Positions 24,407-31,090 of a stretch of DNA of 58,464 nt are shown here, in pieces. The position numbers and the translations under genes were made by a program. The notes under the pieces were generated by a model that saw only the letters and a program-made list of their open reading frames with translations, did not search any database and was not told where the DNA came from. The stretch's first letter is position 1; the number at the start of each line of letters is the position of its first letter. Source of the stretch: Pelethousia sp002409725 (GTDB lineage Bacteria > Bacillota > Clostridia > Christensenellales > CAG-138); NCBI GenBank assembly GCA_937915455.1, contig CALDNN010000102.1, positions 1 to 58,464 on the forward strand. The letters are read 5' to 3'.

Positions 24407-25058
24407 TGACCATCAGCCTCCTCTCCAGCAGCTTGAGAAGCTTTGAAAGCAGAAAATTCAGCATAAAGTAGATGACGCCCACGATCGTCAACGATTGCAG
24501 CGCAAGGAATGTCGCCGACTGCACGCTCTTATAGCTGGTCATCAGCTCGCCCACAAAGAACACCGAAGCAAGCGACGTTCCTTTTACCGTGGAGATGAAT
24601 TCATTGCCAAGCGCCGGCAGGATGTTCTTGACCGCTTGCGGAAGGATGACCCGGGTCATCACATGGGTATTGCTCAGGCCGATGCTTTTCGCGGCTTCCC
24701 ACTGCCCTTTATCCACGGCGTTGATGCCGGCGCGGATGATCTCGGAAACATATGCAGAGCTGTTGATAACCAGCGCTACGACGATGCAGGCTGTGTCGGA
24801 AAGCTCAAAAGGCACGATCTTTGGCAGACCAATCCAGAAAAAGTAAAGCTGCAGCAAGATCGGCGTGCCGCGCAACACCTCAATGTATATATCCGAAAGG
24901 GTATTGAGCGCTTTGCATCTCCCCATGCGCATCAGAGCCACCAGTATGCCCAGCAGCGTGCCGCACAGCACCGTCACCGCCGAAATCCACAGCGTTCCGC
25001 CAAGGCCCGAGAGAAACACCGCGCTATATTTGGCCCACAGCTTCACAATTTTATCCAT
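24399..25058 (-). CDS. Polar amino-acid ABC transporter permease (HisM/GlnP type)
   Basis: A 219-residue membrane protein with the family coupling motif AAKSIGLSNTHVMTRVILPQ and ALGNEFISTVKGTSLASV. IEVLRGTPILLQLYFFW is the classic HisMQ N-terminal segment. It probably works as a homodimer since only one permease gene is present. The gap to the binding-protein gene is 30 nt. Confidence 0.92.
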   Translation of the reverse strand: MDKIVKLWAKYSAVFLSGLGGTLWISAVTVLCGTLLGILVALMRMGRCKALNTLSDIYIEVLRGTPILLQLYFFWIGLPKIVPFELSDTACIVVALVINSSAYVSEIIRAGINAVDKGQWEAAKSIGLSNTHVMTRVILPQAVKNILPALGNEFISTVKGTSLASVFFVGELMTSYKSVQSATFLALQSLTIVGVIYFMLNFLLSKLLKLLERRLMVSD

Positions 25059-25088
25059 GATTGGAATGCTCCTACCGAATCGGAATTT

Positions 25089-25925
25089 TTACTCAATGCC
25101 CAGCGTTGCGGCATAATCGGCGTACTCGCTAAACCAGGCTTCCAATTTCCCCTGGGCGCGCAGCTCGTCTATGCACTGGTTGATAACCTCCATCAGGCTC
25201 TCGGTGCCCTCCTTGGGCGCAGCAACACGGGTGCCGTTCATCTCTTCGCTCACCTCAAAGCGGAAGGAGGTCAGGGCCAATCCACCGTTTGCTTCGGCAT
25301 AGAGCTGCGCGGAGGCAAGGCTGCATACGCAAATGTCGGCCTTGCCTTCGGCCACCGCCAGGTAACCATCCGTCATGGCGGATACCAGCTTGAATTCCTT
25401 GCAGGTTTTGATATTGTCGTTATACAGCGCCTCCTGAACGGAGCCGCTTTGGGTGACGATAACGGCCTGCTGCGCTTCTTCGATGGTGGTGTACTTTTCG
25501 GCGTCTTCCGTTCGCACAAGGAGGCCGTAGCCATCGTCGCTGAAGTAATATCCTTTGGACATCGCCATGTTTTCCGCACGGGCTGGAGAATAGGCGATTG
25601 CGGATATGGCCAAATCATACTTACCGTCAATCACGCCGGCCTGCACCGCGGAAAACTCCAAGGGAACGATGCGTAGCTCCACGCCGATCTTTTCGGCAAT
25701 ATACCTTGCCAGTTCTATGTCCATACCTACATACTGGTCATCCCCGGCCTTGGTCGTGTCCATGAATTCATAGGGAGTAAAATATGGTTCCGTGCAGACT
25801 TCTATGTATCCTTGCTGCTTGATTTGTGCCAGCCGATCCGTCGCCTTGCTGCCGGCGCCGCTTGCACAGGCGGTGCAAGCTAAAAGCGTCGCAATTGCCA
25901 GCAGAATCGCTATAATCCTTTTCAT
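25089..25925 (-). CDS. Polar amino-acid ABC transporter substrate-binding lipoprotein
   Basis: A 278-residue SBP family 3 protein. Lipoprotein signal MKRIIAILLAIATLLACTAC, with Cys17 or Cys20 lipidated. Mature domain: GYIEVCTEPYFTPYEF, YVGMDIELARYIAEKIGVEL, YDLAISAIAYSPARAENMAMS and a C-terminal SLMEVINQCIDELRAQGKL. Ligand is probably an amino acid or an acylated derivative given the AbgB-like hydrolase in the operon. AAGGGGAATTCAAA precedes ATG. Confidence 0.9.
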   Translation of the reverse strand: MKRIIAILLAIATLLACTACASGAGSKATDRLAQIKQQGYIEVCTEPYFTPYEFMDTTKAGDDQYVGMDIELARYIAEKIGVELRIVPLEFSAVQAGVIDGKYDLAISAIAYSPARAENMAMSKGYYFSDDGYGLLVRTEDAEKYTTIEEAQQAVIVTQSGSVQEALYNDNIKTCKEFKLVSAMTDGYLAVAEGKADICVCSLASAQLYAEANGGLALTSFRFEVSEEMNGTRVAAPKEGTESLMEVINQCIDELRAQGKLEAWFSEYADYAATLGIE

Positions 25926-25969
25926 TTTGAATTCCCCTTTTCTTTTCGCTCTCGCGTTTTACTGGATAG

Positions 25970-25998
25970 ATCATAACACAAGCGTTTGGAAATATCAA
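25970..25998 (-). promoter_or_regulatory. Promoter of the amino-acid transporter/M20 operon
   Basis: TTGATA (25993-25998), 17 nt, TATGAT (25970-25975) on the minus strand; leader about 40 nt. Confidence 0.7.
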
Positions 25999-26121
25999 TA
26001 CGTTAAAGTGATAAAGTGATATCTTGATAAAGAGCAAGGCAATGGCTGCTGTTTACGCAGATCCTCGGCGAGTGCAAGCGGCTGTTTGCTTAGCTGCCGC
26101 TTTTCATCAGATAAACAAACC

Positions 26122-26149
26122 AGCAGGCTCCGTAAGGGGCCTGCTTTTT
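26122..26149 (+). terminator. Strong plus-strand terminator without an obvious upstream gene
   Basis: AGCAGGCTCC (26122-26131), loop GTAA, GGGGCCTGCT (26136-26145), T-run to 26149. The roughly 120 nt before it carry no recognisable gene, so it may end a small RNA or a transcript initiated near the divergent promoter. Confidence 0.7.
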
Positions 26150-26363
26150 GGTTCCGTATATTCTCCCAATATCAGCCGGCTTTTTCTTCGTCCAGCGGAA
26201 GGCCGCGCCCGGCCTTAGCTGGATGTGGCTTGCCATCCTGCTCAGCTTTGCCTTTTATCTGCCTGTGGTGCTCTGGTCCAATCAAAACCCCAAGGTTGGC
26301 ATGCTGATGCTGCCCAAAACCTGCGCTTACCTATGGATGCTGGCTATGTGCCTTTCCCTTTAA
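26148..26363 (+). CDS. Possible small membrane protein
   Basis: A 71-codon frame from TTG 26148 (or ATG 26223) to TAA 26363. It encodes two hydrophobic stretches (WLAILLSFAFYLPVVLW and a C-terminal YLWMLAMCLSL), with codon choice like neighbouring genes. No ribosome binding site is clear, and the TTG overlaps the terminator T-run. It could be a real two-helix protein or a remnant of a larger one. I do not recognise a family. Confidence 0.3.
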   Translation: MVPYILPISAGFFFVQRKAAPGLSWMWLAILLSFAFYLPVVLWSNQNPKVGMLMLPKTCAYLWMLAMCLSL

Positions 26364-26525
26364 GCCGCCGCGCATATATAAAGGAAGAACAGGACGTATG
26401 GCTGATGGAAAAGATGGCCACTTCAACCGCGAGCTTATCCCGGAGCGCGCCACCGCCTGATCTTGGAAGGCGTTTGCCCGGCCTGCCAAGATCAAGCCGG
26501 ACAAGATCGGTGCAACAAACCATAA
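26364..26525. other. Region with a 20-codon ORF and an inverted repeat
   Basis: AAGGA at 26381-26385 precedes a 20-codon ORF (26398-26460). Directly after it, TGATCTTGG (26458-26466) and CCAAGATCA (26486-26494) form the outer arms of a stem with inner AGGC/GCCT. No T-run on either strand. Could be an mRNA-end structure; no function assigned. Confidence 0.25.
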
Positions 26526-26558
26526 AAACAGCGCCGCGGCTTTGCCGTGGCACTGTTT
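26526..26558 (-). terminator. Terminator of the sigma-like membrane protein gene
   Basis: Minus strand 15-bp stem AAACAGTGCCACGGC / GCCGCGGCGCTGTTT with one mismatch and one wobble, loop AAA, then TTTTTATGG. Confidence 0.8.
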
Positions 26559-26576
26559 GATTGGTAGCGGTTATGG

Positions 26577-27068
26577 CTAGAACAAAAGAAATACGTTTTG
26601 GTTGAACCAAGTATAGCCCAAATCGAGGCGGGAAAACAGGCCCAGCCTGGCCAGCAGGCCCAGCAGCAGCCACACGAGCAGCACACTGAGCAGGATGTTA
26701 AAACCGAAGAGGATCGTACCCTGTGCCCGTTTGCCTCCGCCCCGTTTTTTCGTCTCTGCGGGCGCGGCCGCAATAGCCTTGGGCGCTGCAGGTGCACCCG
26801 CGTCGCCCAAAGGACGGCCGGAGAGGTAGGCGGCGCTCTCCTCCATCACATACCCTTTGAGGAAGGGCCAGTAATCCTCCCCATCATAATCCACCACGGA
26901 AAGGGTGTCGAAGGCCTTGATAAAAACCGACTTGGTGACGGTGCGCGCGGCTTGCTCCACTTTGGTGTGGGAAAAGGCCAGGTCATAAACCCGGGCGCTG
27001 TATTCGTGGAAGAAATCGATTTTACAGCTGCCGCCTTGGCGAAATTGTTCGGCTGTATAGTGCCGCAT
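26577..27068 (-). CDS. Membrane protein with sigma-70 region-2-like N-terminus
   Basis: A 163-residue protein. Residues about 18-60 (FFHEYSARVYDLAFSHTK.., ARTVTKSVFIKAFDTLS) follow the pattern of ECF sigma-factor region 2, where xxYxxRVYxLA and AEDLxQEVFLKAFxxL are typical. No region 4 follows. Instead there is an Ala/Pro/Lys linker (about 90-115) and one hydrophobic helix (about 117-137), then a short Phe/Tyr-rich tail. So it may be a membrane-tethered, DNA-binding-deficient sigma-like protein. AGGAGG 6 nt before the ATG supports translation. The similarity is by pattern only; it could be coincidental helical similarity. Confidence 0.6.
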   Translation of the reverse strand: MRHYTAEQFRQGGSCKIDFFHEYSARVYDLAFSHTKVEQAARTVTKSVFIKAFDTLSVVDYDGEDYWPFLKGYVMEESAAYLSGRPLGDAGAPAAPKAIAAAPAETKKRGGGKRAQGTILFGFNILLSVLLVWLLLGLLARLGLFSRLDLGYTWFNQNVFLLF

Positions 27069-27113
27069 CTTGACCTCCTGACGCCGCCCGCGTGGGTCGC
27101 CGCATTTTGTGAT

Positions 27114-27143
27114 ATTTTACCACGCCTTTCCCATATTTGTCCA
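27114..27143 (-). promoter_or_regulatory. Promoter of the sigma-like membrane protein gene
   Basis: TGGACA (27138-27143), 18 nt, TAAAAT (27114-27119) on the minus strand, about 45 nt before the ATG. Confidence 0.6.
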
Positions 27144-27191
27144 ATAGAGGAAAAATATACCCCGCCTGGCAATCCGTGGGCACAGAAACCC

Positions 27192-27220
27192 TTTCCAATG
27201 GGCGAAAAATAGATTATAAT
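27192..27220 (+). promoter_or_regulatory. Candidate promoter of the polysaccharide cluster
   Basis: TTTCCA (27192-27197), 17 nt, TATAAT (27215-27220). A second TGGTATAAT (27303-27311) lies immediately before the first ATG and would give a leaderless message, so the upstream one is preferred. Confidence 0.55.
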
Positions 27221-27239
27221 CAAATGAATATAAGATATC

Positions 27240-27279
27240 TTGGGGGGGTGTTTCGGCAAATGGCTTGCCCTGCCCCCAA
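27240..27279 (+). other. Structured leader of the polysaccharide cluster
   Basis: TTGGGGG (27240-27246) can pair with CCCCCAA (27273-27279), enclosing an inner hairpin GGCAA-ATGGC-TTGCC (27255-27269). It lies between the promoter and the first gene. It does not match c-di-GMP riboswitch consensus that I know. Confidence 0.4.
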
Positions 27280-27313
27280 ATATACATTCATGTGAACAGG
27301 AATGGTATAATGT

Positions 27314-28621
27314 ATGCGTCAGAATGACCAGAAACCGCGCATCGCGGTCATCGGTCTTGGCTATGTGGGATTGCCGCTGGCCGTGGCCTTCGCTAAAAAG
27401 GTGGAGGTTATCGGCTACGATACCAACAAAAGAAAGCTTGACACCTACAAGCGGGGCCTCGATCCGACCGACGAGGTGGGCAATGAGGGCATAAGAAACA
27501 CCACGGTGCGCTTTACGACGGATCCGTCTGCGCTCAAGGCGGCGAATTTCCTCATCGTGGCTGTTCCCACCCCCATCTTCCAGGATAAAACGCCGGATCT
27601 TAACCCCGTGCTCAGCGCTTGCCGTACTGTTGGCCGCAACCTGACGCCGGGGGCTACGGTGGTGTTTGAGTCCACCGTCTATCCGGGCGTTACAGAGGAG
27701 CTGTGCGTGCCCGCCATCGAGGAGGAATCGGGCCTCGTCTGCGGGAAGGATTTCTTCGTGGGCTATTCGCCCGAGCGCATCAACCCGGGGGATCGGCAGC
27801 ACACCCTATCCTCGGTGGTCAAAATCGTTTCCGGTATGGATGAGGCTACCTGCGCATACATTGCCGAGGTTTACGAAATGGTGGTGCCGGCGGGCATTTA
27901 CCGCGCCAGCAGCATCATGGTGGCGGAGGCTGCCAAATTGGCGGAAAACGCCCAGCGGGATATCAACATCGCCTTTATGAACGAGCTGGCCATGGTTTTC
28001 GACAGGCTCAGGATCAGCACGCGCGATGTGCTCGAGGCCATGAATACCAAGTGGAACGCGCTGCGCTTTGAACCGGGCCTAGTGGGCGGCCATTGCATCG
28101 GTGTGGATCCTTACTATTTCGTTTACCAGGCGGAAAACCTGGGCTACCACTCCCAGATCATTCTGGCCGGGCGCAATATCAACGACGGTATGGCCCATTT
28201 CGTAGCCGATGCGGCCATCAAGATGATGGTTCTGGCCGGCAAGCGCGTGCGGGAGGCCAAGGTATATATTTTGGGCGCTGCTTTTAAAGAAAATTGCCCG
28301 GATATGCGCAATTCCAAGGTAGCGGATATCATCCGCCGCCTTAGCGAATATAATATCGCCTGCGGCCTGGTAGATCCGCTTGTCGACGCGGAAGAGGCCG
28401 AGGCCGTCTTTGGCGTTCCTCTTACCCCCCTCTCAGAGGTGCGGGAGGCGGACTGCCTGATTTTCGCCGTGGCGCACGATTGCTTCCGCGCCCTCTCCTG
28501 CGAGCAGGTCGAGGCCATGTTCGCCCCCCTCCCCGCGGGCGAAAGGGTGATTGTGGATGTGAAGAGCATGTTCGATCGGGAATGCGCCGAGCAAAAGGGA
28601 TTTCTCTACTGGGAGCTATAA
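27314..28621 (+). CDS. UDP-N-acetyl-hexosaminuronate-forming nucleotide-sugar dehydrogenase (WbpO/TviB type)
   Basis: A 435-residue UDP-sugar 6-dehydrogenase. Rossmann start RIAVIGLGYVGLPLAVAFA, VAVPTPI, FESTVYPGVTEE, and the catalytic-cysteine motif GGHCIGVDPYYF, with an extra C-terminal UDP-binding domain (LGAAFKENCPDMRNSK). The GGHCIGVDPYY wording and length place it with enzymes oxidising UDP-GalNAc or UDP-ManNAc to the uronic acid with 2 NAD+, rather than UDP-glucose dehydrogenase. It would supply the activated uronic sugar for the synthase downstream. No clear ribosome binding site; the ATG is 3 nt after a TATAAT. First gene of the cluster. Confidence 0.88.
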   Translation: MRQNDQKPRIAVIGLGYVGLPLAVAFAKKVEVIGYDTNKRKLDTYKRGLDPTDEVGNEGIRNTTVRFTTDPSALKAANFLIVAVPTPIFQDKTPDLNPVLSACRTVGRNLTPGATVVFESTVYPGVTEELCVPAIEEESGLVCGKDFFVGYSPERINPGDRQHTLSSVVKIVSGMDEATCAYIAEVYEMVVPAGIYRASSIMVAEAAKLAENAQRDINIAFMNELAMVFDRLRISTRDVLEAMNTKWNALRFEPGLVGGHCIGVDPYYFVYQAENLGYHSQIILAGRNINDGMAHFVADAAIKMMVLAGKRVREAKVYILGAAFKENCPDMRNSKVADIIRRLSEYNIACGLVDPLVDAEEAEAVFGVPLTPLSEVREADCLIFAVAHDCFRALSCEQVEAMFAPLPAGERVIVDVKSMFDRECAEQKGFLYWEL

Positions 28622-28624
28622 TAA

Positions 28625-31075
28625 TTGAGCGCTGCAAACAACAAAAGAAGGATATGGGTTCCTAAAGCGGCCAGGATCACCATCTGCCTGGGCGCGTTCA
28701 TCGCGCTCACGCTGGTGGTCTTGGTGGAACTGGGCCCGTCGATCGCGCCCCTTATGGCCGGCGCCAATATGTATGACGCCACGGCCGAGATCAAGGCGGC
28801 CCAGGCGCGCTTTGCCGCGGATGGGGCGGGTAGGGCCGAATTGGTCGGCAGCACACAATCCAAGGCGCAAAAGGTCGAGATGGCCTTCCAGGGCATGGCC
28901 CGGCCCGAAGCTATGGAAAAGATTCTTGATCTTTTACAGGAATACAAAAAAGAAGCCTCCTTTTTTGTATCCGGCATCGACGCCTCCGAGGACGAAGCCT
29001 CCATCCAGCGCGCCGTGCACGAGGGGCACACGGTGGGCAGTTATGGCCTTCGGGGCGAAAAATATATGGAGGTAAAAGACGGCACAGCCTTGGTGGATGA
29101 TTTCTGCCGGGCCAATAAAATCATCAAAGTGGTCTCCGGTAGCGCCCCCACCCGCATGATGTGCAATGCCACCCAATATACGAATACCCTGCGGCGGGCG
29201 GCCTGGGCCAGTGGCATCGAAACCATCGAGCAAACCACCCACTATGTCAGCTTCCAGAGCTTCGCCTCCTATGCGCAGGTCAAGGGCTATGTGGATCGGC
29301 TGCCCTACGCCTCCATCGTGGCCATCAAAATGGAAGGCCCGCTGGACGAGATCGAATACGAGCCCCCTGTCGAGGACGACAAGCCCGCCGTCGATATGCA
29401 GGATACCCTCGACCCGGAGGATACACCCGAGCCGGAAGAAAAGCCCGTGGATATAAGCAAGCTGGACGACGAGCAGCGGCTGCTGCTGATCGTCGAGTGG
29501 TTCCTCAAGGCGCTGGATGATACCAACTATCTCCCGGAAGCTGCGGAACTGCTTGAGGAGAACGACGGCGCGCTGGCGGAGCACATCATCGATATCCACA
29601 CCACCCGGCCTTCCTCCACCTTTACTTTTTATGACCTGGGCAATATCGAGGAACTGACCTACCTGCTCGATGTTTTAGATGAAATGGATGCCCGCGCCAC
29701 CTTCACGGTCACGATGGAAGAGGCGGGGATTTATGGCAAGCAGATCCGCGCCGTTTTGGCGCACGGGCACGATTTGGGAATCGCTCTCAAGCCGCGCAAG
29801 GAGAAGGATGTTTATGCCTACTGCACGGAGATCCTCCGTTGCCAGAAGAAGCTCAAAGAAGAATATGGATACGAGAACGCCCGCATCGTCATGCTGCCCT
29901 ATGGCCCATTGAGCGACAGCATCCGCGAGGCCATCAGCGCCGCCGGCTGCACCCTTTTGAGCCACAGCTCCTCCATTACCAAAACAAAGGATAAACTCGC
30001 CACCGATCCCGAGGCGGTATACGACTCCCTTTTCGGCGGCAAGCGCATCATTCTGCGGCGAGGGCATATCGTCTATTTCCGCATGAACTTTTACCAGAGC
30101 AGCGATACCCTCCTAGGGGATATGGTGCGCCTGATCATCACGCGCAACAGCGCCTACCCTATCGAATCGGCCAATACGATCCTGGCGGATACGGATCTGC
30201 TGTATACCTATCCCCTGCCCGCGGATTCCATCCTGCCAGGGGTGAAGGATAAGATCTACGCGGGTCAACTGAGCGGCGAGCTGATTGATACGGTGGAAAA
30301 ATATTACATCGGCTTCACCCAGGCGCGCACCGTTAAGCAGCTGCCCGGCTTCACCGCAAAAGAGGTGCGTCGCATCAACCACAAGGGCCTGATCGAAAAC
30401 GACGAGAACGCTATTTTCCTCACCATCGACGACTGGGGTTCGGACGATACCATCACCAAGCTGCTGGATGTGCTACGCAAGCATAACGTGAAGGCCACCT
30501 TCTGCGTGCGCACCAATAACATCTACGCCAACCCCAATCTACTGCGCGCCATCGCCCTGGAAGGACACGATATCGCCAGCCATACGGACTCGCACCTGGC
30601 CCTGGCCACAGAGCTGGGCAACAACCGCTTTGCCGAGCTGACGGACGAAGAGCAGCAGATGCTGCGGGCGGATCTTATCCGCTCCTACCAGGTGCTGCAA
30701 AGCGTGGTGGGTGATGTGAAGCTGGAAAACGGCAAACCCGCCCTCACCACCCTCTTCCGCCCGCCAACCCTGGCGGTGAGTAAGATGGGCATGGAGGCGG
30801 TGTTCGACTGCGGCTTCACCTATATCGTCAGCGGCGCATATACCTCCGAGGATTATATAGCCAAGAGCGCGGAAAAGCTGCTGGCGCAGATACACCACAA
30901 CATCCGCCAGAGCGGTACCGTCATCGTTATGCATATGTCCGACAACAGCCTCTATACTGCCGAGGCGCTGGATGCATTCTTAACGGCAAATGAGAGCAAG
31001 CCCGCCTCCCGGCAGTTCGTGTGCCGCAGGCTGAGCGATTATCTCGATGGCAGCTATATCAACTCGGTGCGTTGA
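28625..31075 (+). CDS. Membrane-anchored protein with three NodB-like deacetylase domains
   Basis: An 816-residue protein: cytoplasmic basic start, one membrane helix (about 18-36), then an extracellular part. The C-terminal NodB domain (about 595-790) keeps the metal motifs TIDDWGSD (Asp602, Asp603), H653-T-D-S-H657 and RPP (712-714), so it is probably an active polysaccharide deacetylase. Residues 83-142 (..ASFFVSGID.. EGHTVGSYGL) and 331-390 (LLDVLDEMDARATF.. HGHDLGIAL) repeat the same fold but have lost the aspartates and histidines. An acidic linker spans 239-275. The TTG start at 28625 sits 3 nt after the dehydrogenase stop, behind TGGGAG. Confidence 0.8.
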   Translation: MSAANNKRRIWVPKAARITICLGAFIALTLVVLVELGPSIAPLMAGANMYDATAEIKAAQARFAADGAGRAELVGSTQSKAQKVEMAFQGMARPEAMEKILDLLQEYKKEASFFVSGIDASEDEASIQRAVHEGHTVGSYGLRGEKYMEVKDGTALVDDFCRANKIIKVVSGSAPTRMMCNATQYTNTLRRAAWASGIETIEQTTHYVSFQSFASYAQVKGYVDRLPYASIVAIKMEGPLDEIEYEPPVEDDKPAVDMQDTLDPEDTPEPEEKPVDISKLDDEQRLLLIVEWFLKALDDTNYLPEAAELLEENDGALAEHIIDIHTTRPSSTFTFYDLGNIEELTYLLDVLDEMDARATFTVTMEEAGIYGKQIRAVLAHGHDLGIALKPRKEKDVYAYCTEILRCQKKLKEEYGYENARIVMLPYGPLSDSIREAISAAGCTLLSHSSSITKTKDKLATDPEAVYDSLFGGKRIILRRGHIVYFRMNFYQSSDTLLGDMVRLIITRNSAYPIESANTILADTDLLYTYPLPADSILPGVKDKIYAGQLSGELIDTVEKYYIGFTQARTVKQLPGFTAKEVRRINHKGLIENDENAIFLTIDDWGSDDTITKLLDVLRKHNVKATFCVRTNNIYANPNLLRAIALEGHDIASHTDSHLALATELGNNRFAELTDEEQQMLRADLIRSYQVLQSVVGDVKLENGKPALTTLFRPPTLAVSKMGMEAVFDCGFTYIVSGAYTSEDYIAKSAEKLLAQIHHNIRQSGTVIVMHMSDNSLYTAEALDAFLTANESKPASRQFVCRRLSDYLDGSYINSVR

Positions 31076-31090
31076 GAAAGGAGGGGAGAG

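Noticed and set aside
24495..25676. 393-codon open frame on the plus strand
   Set aside because: Lies antisense to the clearly recognised amino-acid permease and binding-protein genes; its His/Arg-rich content is a shadow.
27240..27279. c-di-GMP riboswitch in the polysaccharide leader
   Set aside because: The conserved GEMM core sequences are not present; only a simple stem can be drawn.
26846..27802. 318-codon minus-strand frame
   Set aside because: Spans the promoter region and the start of the dehydrogenase gene on the other strand; shadow of genuine genes.
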